A DNA stretch of 64,000 nucleotides, taken from Salmonella enterica subsp. arizonae. Its GTDB lineage: Bacteria; Pseudomonadota; Gammaproteobacteria; Enterobacterales; Enterobacteriaceae. The stretch lies in contig NZ_VXJW01000002.1 of assembly GCF_008692845.1 (NCBI RefSeq), positions 248,001-312,000 of the forward strand, given 5' to 3'. Positions 51,812 to 60,454 of the stretch are shown here, in pieces (the first letter of the stretch is position 1; the number at the start of each line of letters is the position of its first letter). A program made the translations under genes and the position numbers. A model generated the notes under the pieces. That model had not been told where the DNA came from. It worked only from the letters and a program-made list of their open reading frames with translations, and searched no databases.

Positions 51812-52026
51812 TTCGCCTCCTGCCTATCGGCATAATGCGCCGGATTCAGTGTCGTCCAGCGCGTATTGAGCCACTGCTGGCAGGCATCCTGCGATTGCGG
51901 TTCGCATACTACGTCCCAGCCTGCGGGAAGCGCGCACGCTGCTGGCCAAAGGCTGAACTGACGCTGCGCATTTTGCAGGATGTAAAATTGTCCCTGCGGA
52001 TTATCGAAAGGATTACTGAATTCCAT
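51808..52026 (-). CDS. ybdZ: YbdZ, MbtH-like partner of EntF
   Basis: This 72-residue MbtH-like protein binds and activates the EntF adenylation domain. The conserved NPFDNPQGQFYILQNAQRQFSLWP and the later tryptophans (GWDVVCEP, CQQWLNTRWTTLNP) are present. AGGAG eight bases before the ATG at 52026 decides the start; a TTG two codons earlier is the alternative. The stop overlaps the entF start in ATGA, so synthesis is coupled. Confidence 0.95.
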   Translation of the reverse strand: MEFSNPFDNPQGQFYILQNAQRQFSLWPAACALPAGWDVVCEPQSQDACQQWLNTRWTTLNPAHYADRQEAK

Positions 52027-52056
52027 ACTCAACTCCTGTCGTGGACATGTGCCCGG

Positions 52057-53271
52057 TTAAAGCGTGTCGATGAGCGGCTGCCAGAGCAACATTAACCCTT
52101 GCGTTAGCCCGCCGCGCCAGCAAAGCGCATCGTGTCCGCCGTCAACCTGACGCCAAAAAATAGTCTGCGGCGAGGTACTCAGTTGGGCATAAAGCGCCTG
52201 ATTCGCCTGAAAAACGAAAGGCTCACGTATGCCGGCTTCCAGTACGATGCGCAGCCCGCGCGCGCGTAATGCGCCGTTTTTCAACCCGGTAATCACTTCC
52301 CCCTCCTGCGGGTTGACGCGATGGGGCCACCAGAAAGATCCTGACTGGCTTAGTACACAGCCAAAACGCGCTGGCCAGTTCAGGCCGGCATACAGCGCCG
52401 ACAGGCCGCCAAAACTCTGTCCGGCGACTACCGTCCGTGCGGCATCATCGCTAAAGGGCGTTACGGCTCTGACCTGCGGCAACAGTTCCTGCTGCACCGC
52501 CAGCCAGAAGTCGGCATTGCAGGGCAACTCCTGGCTACGACGCTGGGTATCAATCGCATCAATCAGCAGATAGACGGCGCCGGGAAGCATACGTTGATGA
52601 GTCAGCGAGGCGAGCGCAGGCCAGACGGGCATACTTTCCGCCCAGAACTGACCATCCAGCAGAATAGCCAGCGGCCTTTCTTCCGGCGCCTCGTCTCCGG
52701 TCGTCAATATCCATACGCGGCGGGAATTACCCAGACGTTCGCTATGCCACTGCATCATCAAAGGCGGTGAGTACGGCGTTTCAGGGCGATCCCATCCAGG
52801 TTGGAGAGGCGCATCCGGCATTTCCAGCGCCGAAACCGCATGGCCACGCCCTCCCCGCCAGCTTTGTGAATTAAGCGGATCGGCAATCGCCTGCGGTAGT
52901 AGCTGACGCCAGCCTTTACGCAGCGCGTTCCGATCGGGCGTTTCGCCCGGCGCAAAAGCGGAAAAAATGTCATCGCGCTCGGTGGGAATGAAGCAGTAGC
53001 TGCCGCGCCAGTTAGCGCCAAGCACCGTGCTCCAGCGCCAGACATCCGTTCCGGCAATACGCGCCATCGTCTGAGGCTGCGCGTTTTGATGATGATCGGT
53101 CACGCCCGTGATGTAGACCCAGACACGCCGTATCGGGGAGTATTTTTCGTTTCCCTGCGGGTCGCGCCACCAAAAAGTGACCCGATAATTTCCGTCTTTT
53201 TCCCGTCCCCATTCCGGCCCGGTTTTCGTCCTCCACCAAGCCTCACTTCCCGTCGCCAGCGAACCTTCCAT
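52057..53271 (-). CDS. fes: Fes, ferric-enterobactin esterase
   Basis: Fes is a 404-residue cytoplasmic serine hydrolase that cuts the enterobactin trilactone to free iron. An N-terminal beta-sandwich domain precedes an alpha/beta-hydrolase domain with nucleophile elbow VAGQSFGGLSALYAG and the catalytic His in VDGGHDALCWRGG. Two adjacent ATG codons follow AGGGTT; the second has better spacing. It is the first gene of fes-ybdZ-entF and diverges from fepA across a Fur region. Confidence 0.95.
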   Translation of the reverse strand: MEGSLATGSEAWWRTKTGPEWGREKDGNYRVTFWWRDPQGNEKYSPIRRVWVYITGVTDHHQNAQPQTMARIAGTDVWRWSTVLGANWRGSYCFIPTERDDIFSAFAPGETPDRNALRKGWRQLLPQAIADPLNSQSWRGGRGHAVSALEMPDAPLQPGWDRPETPYSPPLMMQWHSERLGNSRRVWILTTGDEAPEERPLAILLDGQFWAESMPVWPALASLTHQRMLPGAVYLLIDAIDTQRRSQELPCNADFWLAVQQELLPQVRAVTPFSDDAARTVVAGQSFGGLSALYAGLNWPARFGCVLSQSGSFWWPHRVNPQEGEVITGLKNGALRARGLRIVLEAGIREPFVFQANQALYAQLSTSPQTIFWRQVDGGHDALCWRGGLTQGLMLLWQPLIDTL

Positions 53272-53321
53272 CATAACCCTATGTTTATTATTGGTTTTAT
53301 ATATAAATAGCGAAATATATT

Positions 53322-53352
53322 GATAATATTATTGATAACTATTTGCATTTGC
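53322..53352. promoter_or_regulatory. Fur-like boxes between fes and fepA
   Basis: Overlapping 19-mers GATAATATTATTGATAACT (53322-53340) and GATAACTATTTGCATTTGC (53334-53352) each match the Fur consensus at about 12 positions, spaced 12 bp apart. The 189-bp divergent region has no other obvious feature. Confidence 0.7.
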
Positions 53353-53460
53353 AATAGCGTATTGTCGCGCTACAGGAAGCGCGCACACAATTTCACCACC
53401 CCGGCCAATGCCTTTGACGGGCGTTTTGGCGTATGTGGCTAAAGAAAAGCAGGATATACA

Positions 53461-55716
53461 ATGAACAAGAAGATTCATTCCCTGGCCTTACTGGTCAATT
53501 TAGGGATTTACGGGGCCGCTCTGCCCGTGATGGCGGAAGAAAAAACCGATAGCGCTGCGCTCACCAATGAAGACACCATCGTGGTGACCGCTGCCCAGCA
53601 AAACCTGCAGGCGTCAGGCGTATCCACTATCACCGCCGATGAAATCCGCAAAAATCCACCCGCACGCGACGTATCAGAAATCATCCGCACCATGCCGGGC
53701 GTTAACCTGACCGGCAACTCCACCAGCGGTCAGCGCGGGAACAACCGCCAAATCGATATTCGCGGTATGGGGCCGGAAAATACCCTGATCCTGATTGACG
53801 GTAAGCCCGTTACCAGTCGCAACTCTGTGCGCCTGGGCTGGCGCGGCGAACGCGATACCCGCGGCGATACCGCGTGGGTGCCGCCGGAGATGATCGAACG
53901 TATTGAAGTACTGCGTGGTCCTGCCGCCGCACGTTACGGTAACGGCGCGGCAGGTGGCGTGGTGAATATCATCACCAAAAAAGGCGGTAGCGAGTGGCAC
54001 GGCTCATGGAACACGTATTTCAACGCGCCGGAACATAAAGACGAAGGCGCGACTAAGCGCACCAACTTTAGCCTGAACGGCCCGCTGGGCGGGGATTTCA
54101 GCTTCCGTCTGTATGGCAACCTCGACAAAACGCAGGCTGATGCGCGCAATATTAACCAGGGACATCAGTCTGAGCGAACCGGAAGTTACGCCGACACGCT
54201 ACCGGCCGGGCGCGAGGGGGTGATTAACAAAGATATCAACGGCGTGGTTCGTTGGGATTTCGCTCCGCTTCAGTCGCTGGAACTGGAGGCCGGTTACAGT
54301 CGCCAGGGCAACCTCTATGCCGGCGATACGCAGAACACCAATACGAACCAACTGGTGAAAGATAATTACGGAAAAGAGACAAACCGTATTTATCGGCAAA
54401 ACTACTCTCTGACCTGGAACGGCGGCTGGGATAATGGCGTAACCACCAGCAACTGGGTGCAATACGAACATACCCGTAACTCCCGTATGCCGGAAGGCTT
54501 AGCGGGCGGTACCGAAGGAATTTTCGATCCGAAAGCGTCGCAAAAATATACCGATGCCGATCTGAATGACGTCACCCTACACAGCGAAGTGAGCCTTCCT
54601 TTTGATCTGCTGGTCAATCAAAACCTGACGCTGGGTACCGAATGGGCCCAACAACGTATGAAAGATATGCTTTCCAACTCGCAAACCTTTATGGGGGGAA
54701 ACATCCCGGGTTACAGCAGTACCGATCGTAGCCCGTATTCAAAAGCGGAAATTTTCTCTCTGTTTGCCGAAAATAACATGGAACTGACCGACAGCACTAT
54801 GCTGACGCCAGGGCTACGTTTCGATCATCACAGTATTGTAGGGAATAACTGGAGCCCGTCGCTGAACCTGTCGCAAGGTCTGGGGGATGACTTTACTCTG
54901 AAAATGGGTATTGCACGCGCTTACAAAGCGCCGAGTCTGTACCAGACTAACCCGAACTATATTCTGTACAGTAAGGGGCAGGGCTGCTACGCGACTGGCG
55001 CCGGCACCGGCATCGGCTGCTATATGATGGGCAACGATGAGCTGAAAGCCGAAACCAGTATCAACAAAGAGATCGGTCTGGAATTTAAACGCGATGGCTG
55101 GCTGGCCGGCGTCACCTGGTTCCGCAATGATTACCGCAATAAGATCGAAGCAGGTAAGGTGCCGTTGCAGCGTATCAACAACGGCAAAACGGATGTTTAT
55201 CAGTGGGAGAACGTTCCGAAAGCGGTCGTTGAAGGCCTGGAAGGCACGTTAAACGTACCCGTTAGCGACACTGTGAACTGGACGAATAACGTGACCTATA
55301 TGCTGCAGAGCAAAAACAAAGAGACCGGCGAACGCCTGTCGATTATTCCGCAGTACACGCTCAACTCAACCCTGAGCTGGCAGGTACGCCAGGACGTTTC
55401 TCTGCAATCGACCTTCACCTGGTACGGCAAACAAGAGCCGAAGAAATATGATTATCAGGGTAAACCCGTTACCGGAACAGATAAGCAATCGGTCAGCCCC
55501 TACAGTATCGTTGGCCTGAGCGCTACCTGGGACGTGACCAAAAACGTCAGCCTGACCGGCGGCGTAGATAACCTCTTTGACAAACGTCTATGGCGTGAAG
55601 GTAATGCGCAAACCGTTAGAGATACTAAAACCGGCGCCTATATGGCGGGCGCTGGCGCGTATACCTATAACGAACCGGGCCGCACGTGGTATATGAGCAT
55701 TAATACCCATTTCTGA
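53461..55716 (+). CDS. fepA: FepA, TonB-dependent ferric-enterobactin receptor
   Basis: FepA is a 751-residue outer-membrane gated channel. A signal peptide ends near PVMA|EE, the TonB box region is DTIVVTAA (about 37-44), the plug domain runs to about 175 (EIIRTMPGVNLTG, QIDIRGMGPENTLILIDG, RIEVLRGPAAARYGNGAAGGVVNI), and a 22-strand barrel ends with the aromatic C-terminal Phe (MSINTHF). It is slightly longer than E. coli FepA near the N-terminus. The first gene of fepA-entD, it lies under the Fur boxes shared with fes. Confidence 0.98.
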   Translation: MNKKIHSLALLVNLGIYGAALPVMAEEKTDSAALTNEDTIVVTAAQQNLQASGVSTITADEIRKNPPARDVSEIIRTMPGVNLTGNSTSGQRGNNRQIDIRGMGPENTLILIDGKPVTSRNSVRLGWRGERDTRGDTAWVPPEMIERIEVLRGPAAARYGNGAAGGVVNIITKKGGSEWHGSWNTYFNAPEHKDEGATKRTNFSLNGPLGGDFSFRLYGNLDKTQADARNINQGHQSERTGSYADTLPAGREGVINKDINGVVRWDFAPLQSLELEAGYSRQGNLYAGDTQNTNTNQLVKDNYGKETNRIYRQNYSLTWNGGWDNGVTTSNWVQYEHTRNSRMPEGLAGGTEGIFDPKASQKYTDADLNDVTLHSEVSLPFDLLVNQNLTLGTEWAQQRMKDMLSNSQTFMGGNIPGYSSTDRSPYSKAEIFSLFAENNMELTDSTMLTPGLRFDHHSIVGNNWSPSLNLSQGLGDDFTLKMGIARAYKAPSLYQTNPNYILYSKGQGCYATGAGTGIGCYMMGNDELKAETSINKEIGLEFKRDGWLAGVTWFRNDYRNKIEAGKVPLQRINNGKTDVYQWENVPKAVVEGLEGTLNVPVSDTVNWTNNVTYMLQSKNKETGERLSIIPQYTLNSTLSWQVRQDVSLQSTFTWYGKQEPKKYDYQGKPVTGTDKQSVSPYSIVGLSATWDVTKNVSLTGGVDNLFDKRLWREGNAQTVRDTKTGAYMAGAGAYTYNEPGRTWYMSINTHF

Positions 55717-55728
55717 TGCCAACCTTCC

Positions 55729-55753
55729 CTCCCTCATTCGGGGGAGGGAGTTT
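55729..55753 (+). terminator. Hairpin between fepA and entD
   Basis: The 7-bp stem CTCCCTC / GAGGGAG (55729-55735 and 55744-55750) is followed by only three T residues. It probably gives partial termination, lowering entD relative to fepA. Confidence 0.55.
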
Positions 55754-55763
55754 GAAAGAGATC

Positions 55764-56405
55764 ATGCTGACATCCCATTTTTCCCTTCCCTTTGCCGAAC
55801 ACACGCTGCATATCGTCGACTTTGATGCGAGTAGCTTTCATGAAAACGACCTGTTATGGCTTCCTCATCACGAACGGCTCCGGTCTGCCGGACGCAAGCG
55901 GAAAGCTGAACACTTAGCAGGCCGCATCGCCGCTGTTCATGCGTTGTGCGGGATAGGTATCAGGACGGTGCCCGGTATTGGCGATAAGCGACAGCCGCTA
56001 TGGCCGGACGGCGTATTTGGCAGTATCAGTCACTGCGCGTCAACGGCACTGGCAGTCATCTCCCGGCAACGCGTCGGCGTTGATATAGAAAAAATCATGA
56101 GCCAGCAAACGGCGACAGATCTGGCGCCGGCCATTATTGATAACGATGAGCGCCAAATTCTCAAGGCAAGCTCGCTACCTTTTCCGCTGGCCCTGACGCT
56201 GGCCTTTTCCGCCAAAGAGAGCGTTTATAAAGCGTTTTCAGGCAACGCCACGCTACCGGGGTTCGATAGCGCAAAAATAACATCGCTTACCGCCACGCAA
56301 ATCTCGTTAAATCTCCTGCCAGCCTTTGCCGCCACGACGACTGAACGTGATGTCCGGATAAGGTGGTTTCAACGTGATAATCGCGTTATTACCCTTTGCT
56401 CCTGA
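55764..56405 (+). CDS. entD: EntD, phosphopantetheinyl transferase
   Basis: EntD adds 4'-phosphopantetheine from CoA to the EntB and EntF carrier domains. The 213-residue form has the PPTase motifs RKRKAEHLAGRIAA, GSISHCAST, GVDIEK and FSAKESVYKA. The ATG at 55764 follows GAAAGAGATC and lies after the hairpin; a start at 55716 overlapping the fepA stop (TGATG) would add 16 residues that translate the hairpin and match nothing familiar. Both starts deserve testing. Confidence 0.93.
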   Translation: MLTSHFSLPFAEHTLHIVDFDASSFHENDLLWLPHHERLRSAGRKRKAEHLAGRIAAVHALCGIGIRTVPGIGDKRQPLWPDGVFGSISHCASTALAVISRQRVGVDIEKIMSQQTATDLAPAIIDNDERQILKASSLPFPLALTLAFSAKESVYKAFSGNATLPGFDSAKITSLTATQISLNLLPAFAATTTERDVRIRWFQRDNRVITLCS

Positions 56406-56480
56406 AATAACGCCCCTTCTCCACGACAAACGCGTCCCCGCTTCTATACTTAGCGCGATACCACGATAAATGAGATCGCT

Positions 56481-57599
56481 ATGCCGCTGAATGATTTTCA
56501 CGTTTCTGAACCGTATACGCTGGGTATTGAGCTGGAAATGCAGGTGGTCAATCCGCCAGGCTACGATTTAAGCCAGGACTCTTCTACACTGATTGACGCC
56601 GTTAAGTCCCGACTCACCGCGGGAGAAATTAAGCACGATATTACCGAAAGTATGCTGGAAATGGCCACGAACGTCTGCCGCGACATTGACCAGGCGGCGG
56701 CGCAACTTTCTGCCATGCAGCAGGTTATTTTACAGGCGGCGTCGGAACACCACCTTGGCATTTGCGGCGGCGGCACTCACCCTTTTCAAAAATGGCAGCG
56801 TCAGGAGGTTTGTGATAATGAGCGCTATCAGCGCACACTGGAAAATTTCGGCTACTTAATTCAACAGGCGACGGTTTTCGGCCAACATGTTCACGTCGGC
56901 TGCGCGAATGGCGACGATGCGATTTATCTTTTACACGGGTTGTCGCATTTTGTGCCGCACTTTATTGCGCTCTCCGCCGCGTCTCCCTATATGCAAGGAT
57001 CTGACACCCGTTTTGCCTGCGCACGCCTGAATATTTTTTCCGCTTTTCCCGATAACGGTCCCATGCCGTGGGTGAGTAACTGGCAAGAGTTCGCAGGATT
57101 ATTTCGTCGTCTGTCTTACACCGCAATGATCGACAGTATCAAAGATTTGCACTGGGATATCCGCCCCAGCCCTGACTTTGGCACGGTAGAAGTTCGGGTA
57201 ATGGATACGCCGCTCACCCTTGATCAGGCCATCAATATGGCAGGGTTAATTCAGGCAACTGCTCACTGGTTGCTGACCGAGCGTCCCTTTAAACCGCAGG
57301 AACAGGACTATCTGTTATATAAATTCAACCGTTTTCAGGCCTGCCGCTATGGTCTGGAAGGTATGCTGACCGATGTCTATACCGGCGATCGCCGTCGGCT
57401 GGCGGACGATACGCTGCGTCTGCTGGATAACGTTACGCCTTCTGCGCGCAAAGTGGGCGCCGACAGCGCCATTGACGCGCTACGTCTGCAGGTAAAAAAA
57501 GGCGGTAATGAAGCGCAATATATGCGGGAATTTATTGCCGACGGCGGTTCGCTGATAGGCCTGGTGCAAAAACATTGTGAAATCTGGGCGGGGCAATAG
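56481..57599 (+). CDS. ybdK: YbdK, carboxylate-amine ligase (GCS2 family)
   Basis: This 372-residue protein of the glutamate-cysteine ligase type 2 family shows weak gamma-glutamyl-cysteine ligase activity in E. coli. Family stretches include [43 protein letters not shown] and [17 protein letters not shown]. The physiological substrate is unknown. The ribosome site is weak. It sits 76 bp after entD and 66 bp before ybdJ. Confidence 0.93.
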   Translation: MPLNDFHVSEPYTLGIELEMQVVNPPGYDLSQDSSTLIDAVKSRLTAGEIKHDITESMLEMATNVCRDIDQAAAQLSAMQQVILQAASEHHLGICGGGTHPFQKWQRQEVCDNERYQRTLENFGYLIQQATVFGQHVHVGCANGDDAIYLLHGLSHFVPHFIALSAASPYMQGSDTRFACARLNIFSAFPDNGPMPWVSNWQEFAGLFRRLSYTAMIDSIKDLHWDIRPSPDFGTVEVRVMDTPLTLDQAINMAGLIQATAHWLLTERPFKPQEQDYLLYKFNRFQACRYGLEGMLTDVYTGDRRRLADDTLRLLDNVTPSARKVGADSAIDALRLQVKKGGNEAQYMREFIADGGSLIGLVQKHCEIWAGQ

Positions 57600-57665
57600 A
57601 CAGCAAATTTGCCTTACGTGGCGATATCCCGGACAATGGCATTTTAACTTACGTTTAACAAAACC

Positions 57666-57914
57666 ATGCAATATCTGCTTGAATCATTGATGACCGCAGC
57701 CGGTATTCTGCTGATGGCCTTTCTCTCCAGCCTGCTGCTGCCCGCCCCTTCGCTCGGCCTTGCGCTGGCGCAAAAACTGGTTGGGCTCTTTCATCTTATG
57801 GACCTCAACCAGCTTTATACTTTGCTGTTTTGTTTATGGTTTCTGTTGCTCGGCGCGCTGGAATATTGTGTTATTCGCTTTATCTGGCGGCGCTGGTTTG
57901 CGCTGGCCGATTAA
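57666..57914 (+). CDS. ybdJ: YbdJ, small inner-membrane protein (DUF1158)
   Basis: This 82-residue protein has two clear hydrophobic helices (about 8-30 and 42-68) and a positively charged loop near the C-terminus. It is conserved in enterics next to ybdK, and its function is unknown. It converges on ramA, and its 3' end overlaps the extended ramA frame by 35 bases in this window. Confidence 0.88.
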   Translation: MQYLLESLMTAAGILLMAFLSSLLLPAPSLGLALAQKLVGLFHLMDLNQLYTLLFCLWFLLLGALEYCVIRFIWRRWFALAD

Positions 57915-58260
57915 GCATTTCAATGCGTGCGCCATGCTTTTCTTTACGGTAAGCGCCTGGCGGCAGGTTGAATGTGCGGGTAAAAATGCGCGTAAAGGTT
58001 TGCTGCGAATCAAAACCATACTTGAGACAGATATCATACACTTTCTGATCGGTGTCACGCAGATCGCGCGCCGCCAGTTTTAACTTCCGTTCACGCACAT
58101 AGCGCCCCAGACTCTCCCCTTTGTACTGCATAAAAAGGCGTTGCAGGTGCCACTTGGAATAGCCCGCATGGCGGGCAATATCATCAATACGTAACGGCTG
58201 ATTCAAATTATCATCAATCCACTCGACAATCGTGTCGATAACCTGAGCGGAAATAGTCAT
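57880..58260 (-). CDS. ramA: RamA, AraC/XylS-family multidrug-resistance activator, C-terminus out of frame
   Basis: RamA is a MarA/SoxS-like activator of acrAB, tolC and other efflux genes. Two helix-turn-helix motifs are seen (IDDIARHAGYSKWHLQRLF and VYDICLKYGFDSQQTFTRIF). The usual protein is 113 residues ending in RTH; here residues 1-110 are normal but 16 other residues follow, giving 126. The codons for RTH plus stop are present one base out of frame at 57920-57931, pointing to a one-base loss near 57931-57933. The DNA-binding core is intact. GGGAGA precedes the ATG. RamR represses it through the site at 58416-58435. Confidence 0.9.
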   Translation of the reverse strand: MTISAQVIDTIVEWIDDNLNQPLRIDDIARHAGYSKWHLQRLFMQYKGESLGRYVRERKLKLAARDLRDTDQKVYDICLKYGFDSQQTFTRIFTRTFNLPPGAYRKEKHGARIEMLNRPAQTSAAR

Positions 58261-58415
58261 CGTGCTCTCCCCTCTATCAAACTCGTCAACGGCTCCCACA
58301 CCGTACATTTACTGCAATAGCAATAAGCATAGTAATAACCACACAAATTGTGAGACGGCTTATGGCATGGCCTGCAATACGCTTTTCAACCGCTTCACGT
58401 GGGCAGCTCTTGATT

Positions 58416-58435
58416 ATGAGTGAGTAAGCACTCAT
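58416..58435. promoter_or_regulatory. RamR operator in the ramA promoter
   Basis: A perfect 7-bp inverted repeat ATGAGTG-N6-CACTCAT equals the RamR site reported for Salmonella and overlaps the end of the ramA -10 element. Confidence 0.9.
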
Positions 58436-58461
58436 TATAGAAAGCAACGATACGCCGTCAA
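58434..58461 (-). promoter_or_regulatory. ramA promoter
   Basis: On the minus strand, TTGACG (58456-58461) and TATAAT (58434-58439) are 16 bases apart, a near-consensus sigma-70 promoter about 175 bp before the ramA start. The rest of the 289-bp ramA-ramR region is the long ramA leader and the ramR promoter; a small RNA (StyR-3) has been described nearby in Salmonella, but I cannot place it. Confidence 0.85.
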
Positions 58462-58549
58462 GGTACTTTTCAAAGGTTGATATTCACCGTTGCGACGTGA
58501 CAACGGGCGTGATTCAATCATCTTTTTACAGACATAAGGGTAACGTGTA

Positions 58550-59131
58550 GTGGCTCGTCCGAAGAGTGAAGACAAAAAACAGGCATTACTGGAAGCGGCA
58601 ACCCAGGCGATAGCGCAATCCGGTATCGCCGCCTCAACAGCGGCGATCGCGCGTAACGCTGGCGTTGCAGAAGGAACATTATTTCGCTATTTCGCGACCA
58701 AAGATGAGCTGATTAACACGTTGTATTTGCACTTGAAGCAGGATCTCTGCCAGTCAATGATCATGGAGCTGGATCGCTCCATTACCGATGCCAAAACGAT
58801 GACCCGTTTTATCTGGAACAGTTATATCAACTGGGGTCTGAACCATCCCGCCCGCCACCGGGCGATCCGTCAATTGGCCGTCAGCGAAAAGATCACCAAA
58901 GAGACGGAAAAACTGGCCGACGATATGTTCCCCGAACTGCGCGATTTATGTCATCGCTCCGTTTTGATGGTGTTTATGTCGGATGAGTACCGCGCCTTCG
59001 GCGACGGTCTTTTTCTGGCACTGGCCGAAACGACAATGGATTTCGCCACGCGCGATCCCGCTCGCGCTGGTGAATTTATTGCGCTGGGATTCGAAGCCAT
59101 GTGGCGCGCGCTGACTCGCGAGGAGCAATAA
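58550..59131 (+). CDS. ramR: RamR, TetR-family repressor of ramA
   Basis: This 193-residue TetR repressor has its N-terminal helix-turn-helix at about 25-48 ([24 protein letters not shown]) and an effector pocket in the all-helical C-terminal domain; bile acids and dyes are known ligands, and loss causes efflux-mediated resistance. The start is GTG at 58550 with TAAGGGTAACGTGTA upstream. The reading frame is intact, so repression should work. Its stop overlaps the ybdF start (TAATG). Confidence 0.96.
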   Translation: MARPKSEDKKQALLEAATQAIAQSGIAASTAAIARNAGVAEGTLFRYFATKDELINTLYLHLKQDLCQSMIMELDRSITDAKTMTRFIWNSYINWGLNHPARHRAIRQLAVSEKITKETEKLADDMFPELRDLCHRSVLMVFMSDEYRAFGDGLFLALAETTMDFATRDPARAGEFIALGFEAMWRALTREEQ

Positions 59132-59499
59132 TGGACGGCCAAACGCTGCACGCCTGCGCAAAACGCTTTGCGCTGGAACGGCCTTTTACCGAACACTGCT
59201 GGCCTTTCGGCCCGCAGTACGATGTGTTTAAGGTCGGCGGCAAAATATTCATGCTTTTCACTGAACATCGCTGTCGCCCGCTAGTGAACCTGAAAGCAGA
59301 CCCGCAAAAATCTCTGGTGAATCAGCAAATTTACCGCAGCATTACGCCTGGCTATCACATGAATAAGAAACACTGGATTTCAGTTTATGCGGGGGAGGAT
59401 ATCACCGTATCGCTACTCAACGATTTGATAAATGACTCATGGAATCTGGTGGTAGACAGCCTGCCCAAAAGAGATCAACAGCGTCTGCGGCCGCGCTGA
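59131..59499 (+). CDS. ybdF: YbdF, MmcQ/YjbR-family (DUF419) protein
   Basis: This 122-residue protein of the MmcQ/YjbR CyaY-like fold has the conserved [27 protein letters not shown] and [14 protein letters not shown] segments. The role is unknown; relatives are proposed DNA-binding or stress proteins. The ATG overlaps the ramR stop by one base, so ramR-ybdF is probably one transcript. An earlier in-frame ATG inside ramR was rejected on family length. Confidence 0.92.
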   Translation: MDGQTLHACAKRFALERPFTEHCWPFGPQYDVFKVGGKIFMLFTEHRCRPLVNLKADPQKSLVNQQIYRSITPGYHMNKKHWISVYAGEDITVSLLNDLINDSWNLVVDSLPKRDQQRLRPR

Positions 59500-59601
59500 T
59501 GTAATACTCGTCGCAATAACCGCATTTTCCTCCCTTATCTTTTTGCCGATAACCCGGTACCCTGCTGATACAAAAGGGTACTAAACCAACCAGGAGCATT
59601 T

Positions 59602-60255
59602 ATGGATATCGTTTCTGTCGCCTTAAAACGCTACTCCACTAAGGCGTTCGATCCCAGCAAAAAACTGACCGCCGAAGAAGCGGATAAAGTAAAAACACTA
59701 CTACAGTACAGCCCCTCCAGCACCAATTCCCAGCCGTGGCACTTTATTGTCGCCAGTACGGAAGAAGGCAAAGCGCGTGTCGCAAAATCCGCCGCCGGAA
59801 ACTACACGTTCAACGAACGCAAAATGCTGGACGCCTCCCATGTGGTGGTCTTCTGCGCGAAAACCGCGATGGACGACGCCTGGCTGCAACGGGTGGTCGA
59901 TCAGGAGGAAGCCGATGGCCGTTTCGCTACGCCGGAAGCTAAAGCGGCAAATGATAAAGGTCGCCGCTTTTTCGCCGATATGCACCGCGTCTCGCTGAAA
60001 GATGACCACCAGTGGATGGCGAAACAGGTTTATCTGAACGTCGGCAACTTTCTGCTGGGCGTCGCCGCGATGGGTCTCGACGCCGTCCCCATTGAAGGTT
60101 TCGACGCCGACGTGCTCGACGCTGAATTTGGTCTGAAAGAAAAAGGCTATACCAGTCTGGTCGTGGTGCCAGTCGGCCATCATAGCGTCGAGGATTTCAA
60201 CGCCGGACTGCCGAAATCACGTCTGCCGCTTGAAACCACACTGACGGAAGTCTAA
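59602..60255 (+). CDS. nfsB: NfsB (NfnB), oxygen-insensitive NAD(P)H nitroreductase
   Basis: NfsB is a 217-residue FMN-binding enzyme that reduces nitroaromatics and nitrofurans by two-electron steps; loss gives nitrofurantoin resistance. FMN-contact segments [25 protein letters not shown] and the C-terminal [20 protein letters not shown] are conserved. CAGGAG precedes the ATG. It is followed by a strong terminator. Related MarA-type activators, such as RamA encoded nearby, are known to raise nfs gene expression in enterics. Confidence 0.97.
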   Translation: MDIVSVALKRYSTKAFDPSKKLTAEEADKVKTLLQYSPSSTNSQPWHFIVASTEEGKARVAKSAAGNYTFNERKMLDASHVVVFCAKTAMDDAWLQRVVDQEEADGRFATPEAKAANDKGRRFFADMHRVSLKDDHQWMAKQVYLNVGNFLLGVAAMGLDAVPIEGFDADVLDAEFGLKEKGYTSLVVVPVGHHSVEDFNAGLPKSRLPLETTLTEV

Positions 60256-60265
60256 TCCCCTGCCT

Positions 60266-60291
60266 AAGCCGGACGCCCGTCCGGCTTTTTT
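60266..60291 (+). terminator. Terminator of nfsB
   Basis: A perfect 10-bp stem AAGCCGGACG / CGTCCGGCTT with a two-base loop is followed by a run of T residues. Confidence 0.93.
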
Positions 60292-60299
60292 CACCTTTC

Positions 60300-60340
60300 T
60301 GCCAGGTTCCCCAATGATCAATGGCGCGAAGTGCCAGGTT
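60300..60340. promoter_or_regulatory. Direct repeat, candidate activator site of the PTS operon
   Basis: TGCCAGGTT occurs at 60300-60308 and 60332-60340, exactly 32 bp apart (about three helical turns), roughly 85-125 bp upstream of the predicted transcription start. This is where a sigma-54 enhancer-binding protein would be expected to bind. Confidence 0.55.
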
Positions 60341-60398
60341 TTACATCGTTAGTGTTAACTTCCCCTTTCAACCTATTGAAAATAAATAACATTTAAAA

Positions 60399-60414
60399 CT
60401 GGCACGCCGTTTGC
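60399..60414 (+). promoter_or_regulatory. Sigma-54 (-24/-12) promoter of the PTS operon
   Basis: CTGGCACG-ccgt-TTGC matches the sigma-54 consensus YTGGCACGNNNNTTGC, with GG at 60401-60402 and GC at 60413-60414 separated by 10 bases. Transcription would begin near 60426, about 29 bp before the first gene. Mannose-family PTS operons are often sigma-54-dependent. Confidence 0.88.
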
Positions 60415-60454
60415 CATATCTGGATACCCCCTATCTGGATGAAGGAGAAAACGG

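Noticed and set aside
55716-55763. Upstream start for entD overlapping the fepA stop
   Set aside because: The extra 16 residues would be translated from a hairpin and match no known EntD N-terminus; kept only as an alternative in the entD entry.
58261-58549. Small RNA StyR-3 in the ramA-ramR gap
   Set aside because: I recall it being described in Salmonella but cannot fix its ends, promoter or terminator from sequence, so it is not listed as a feature.
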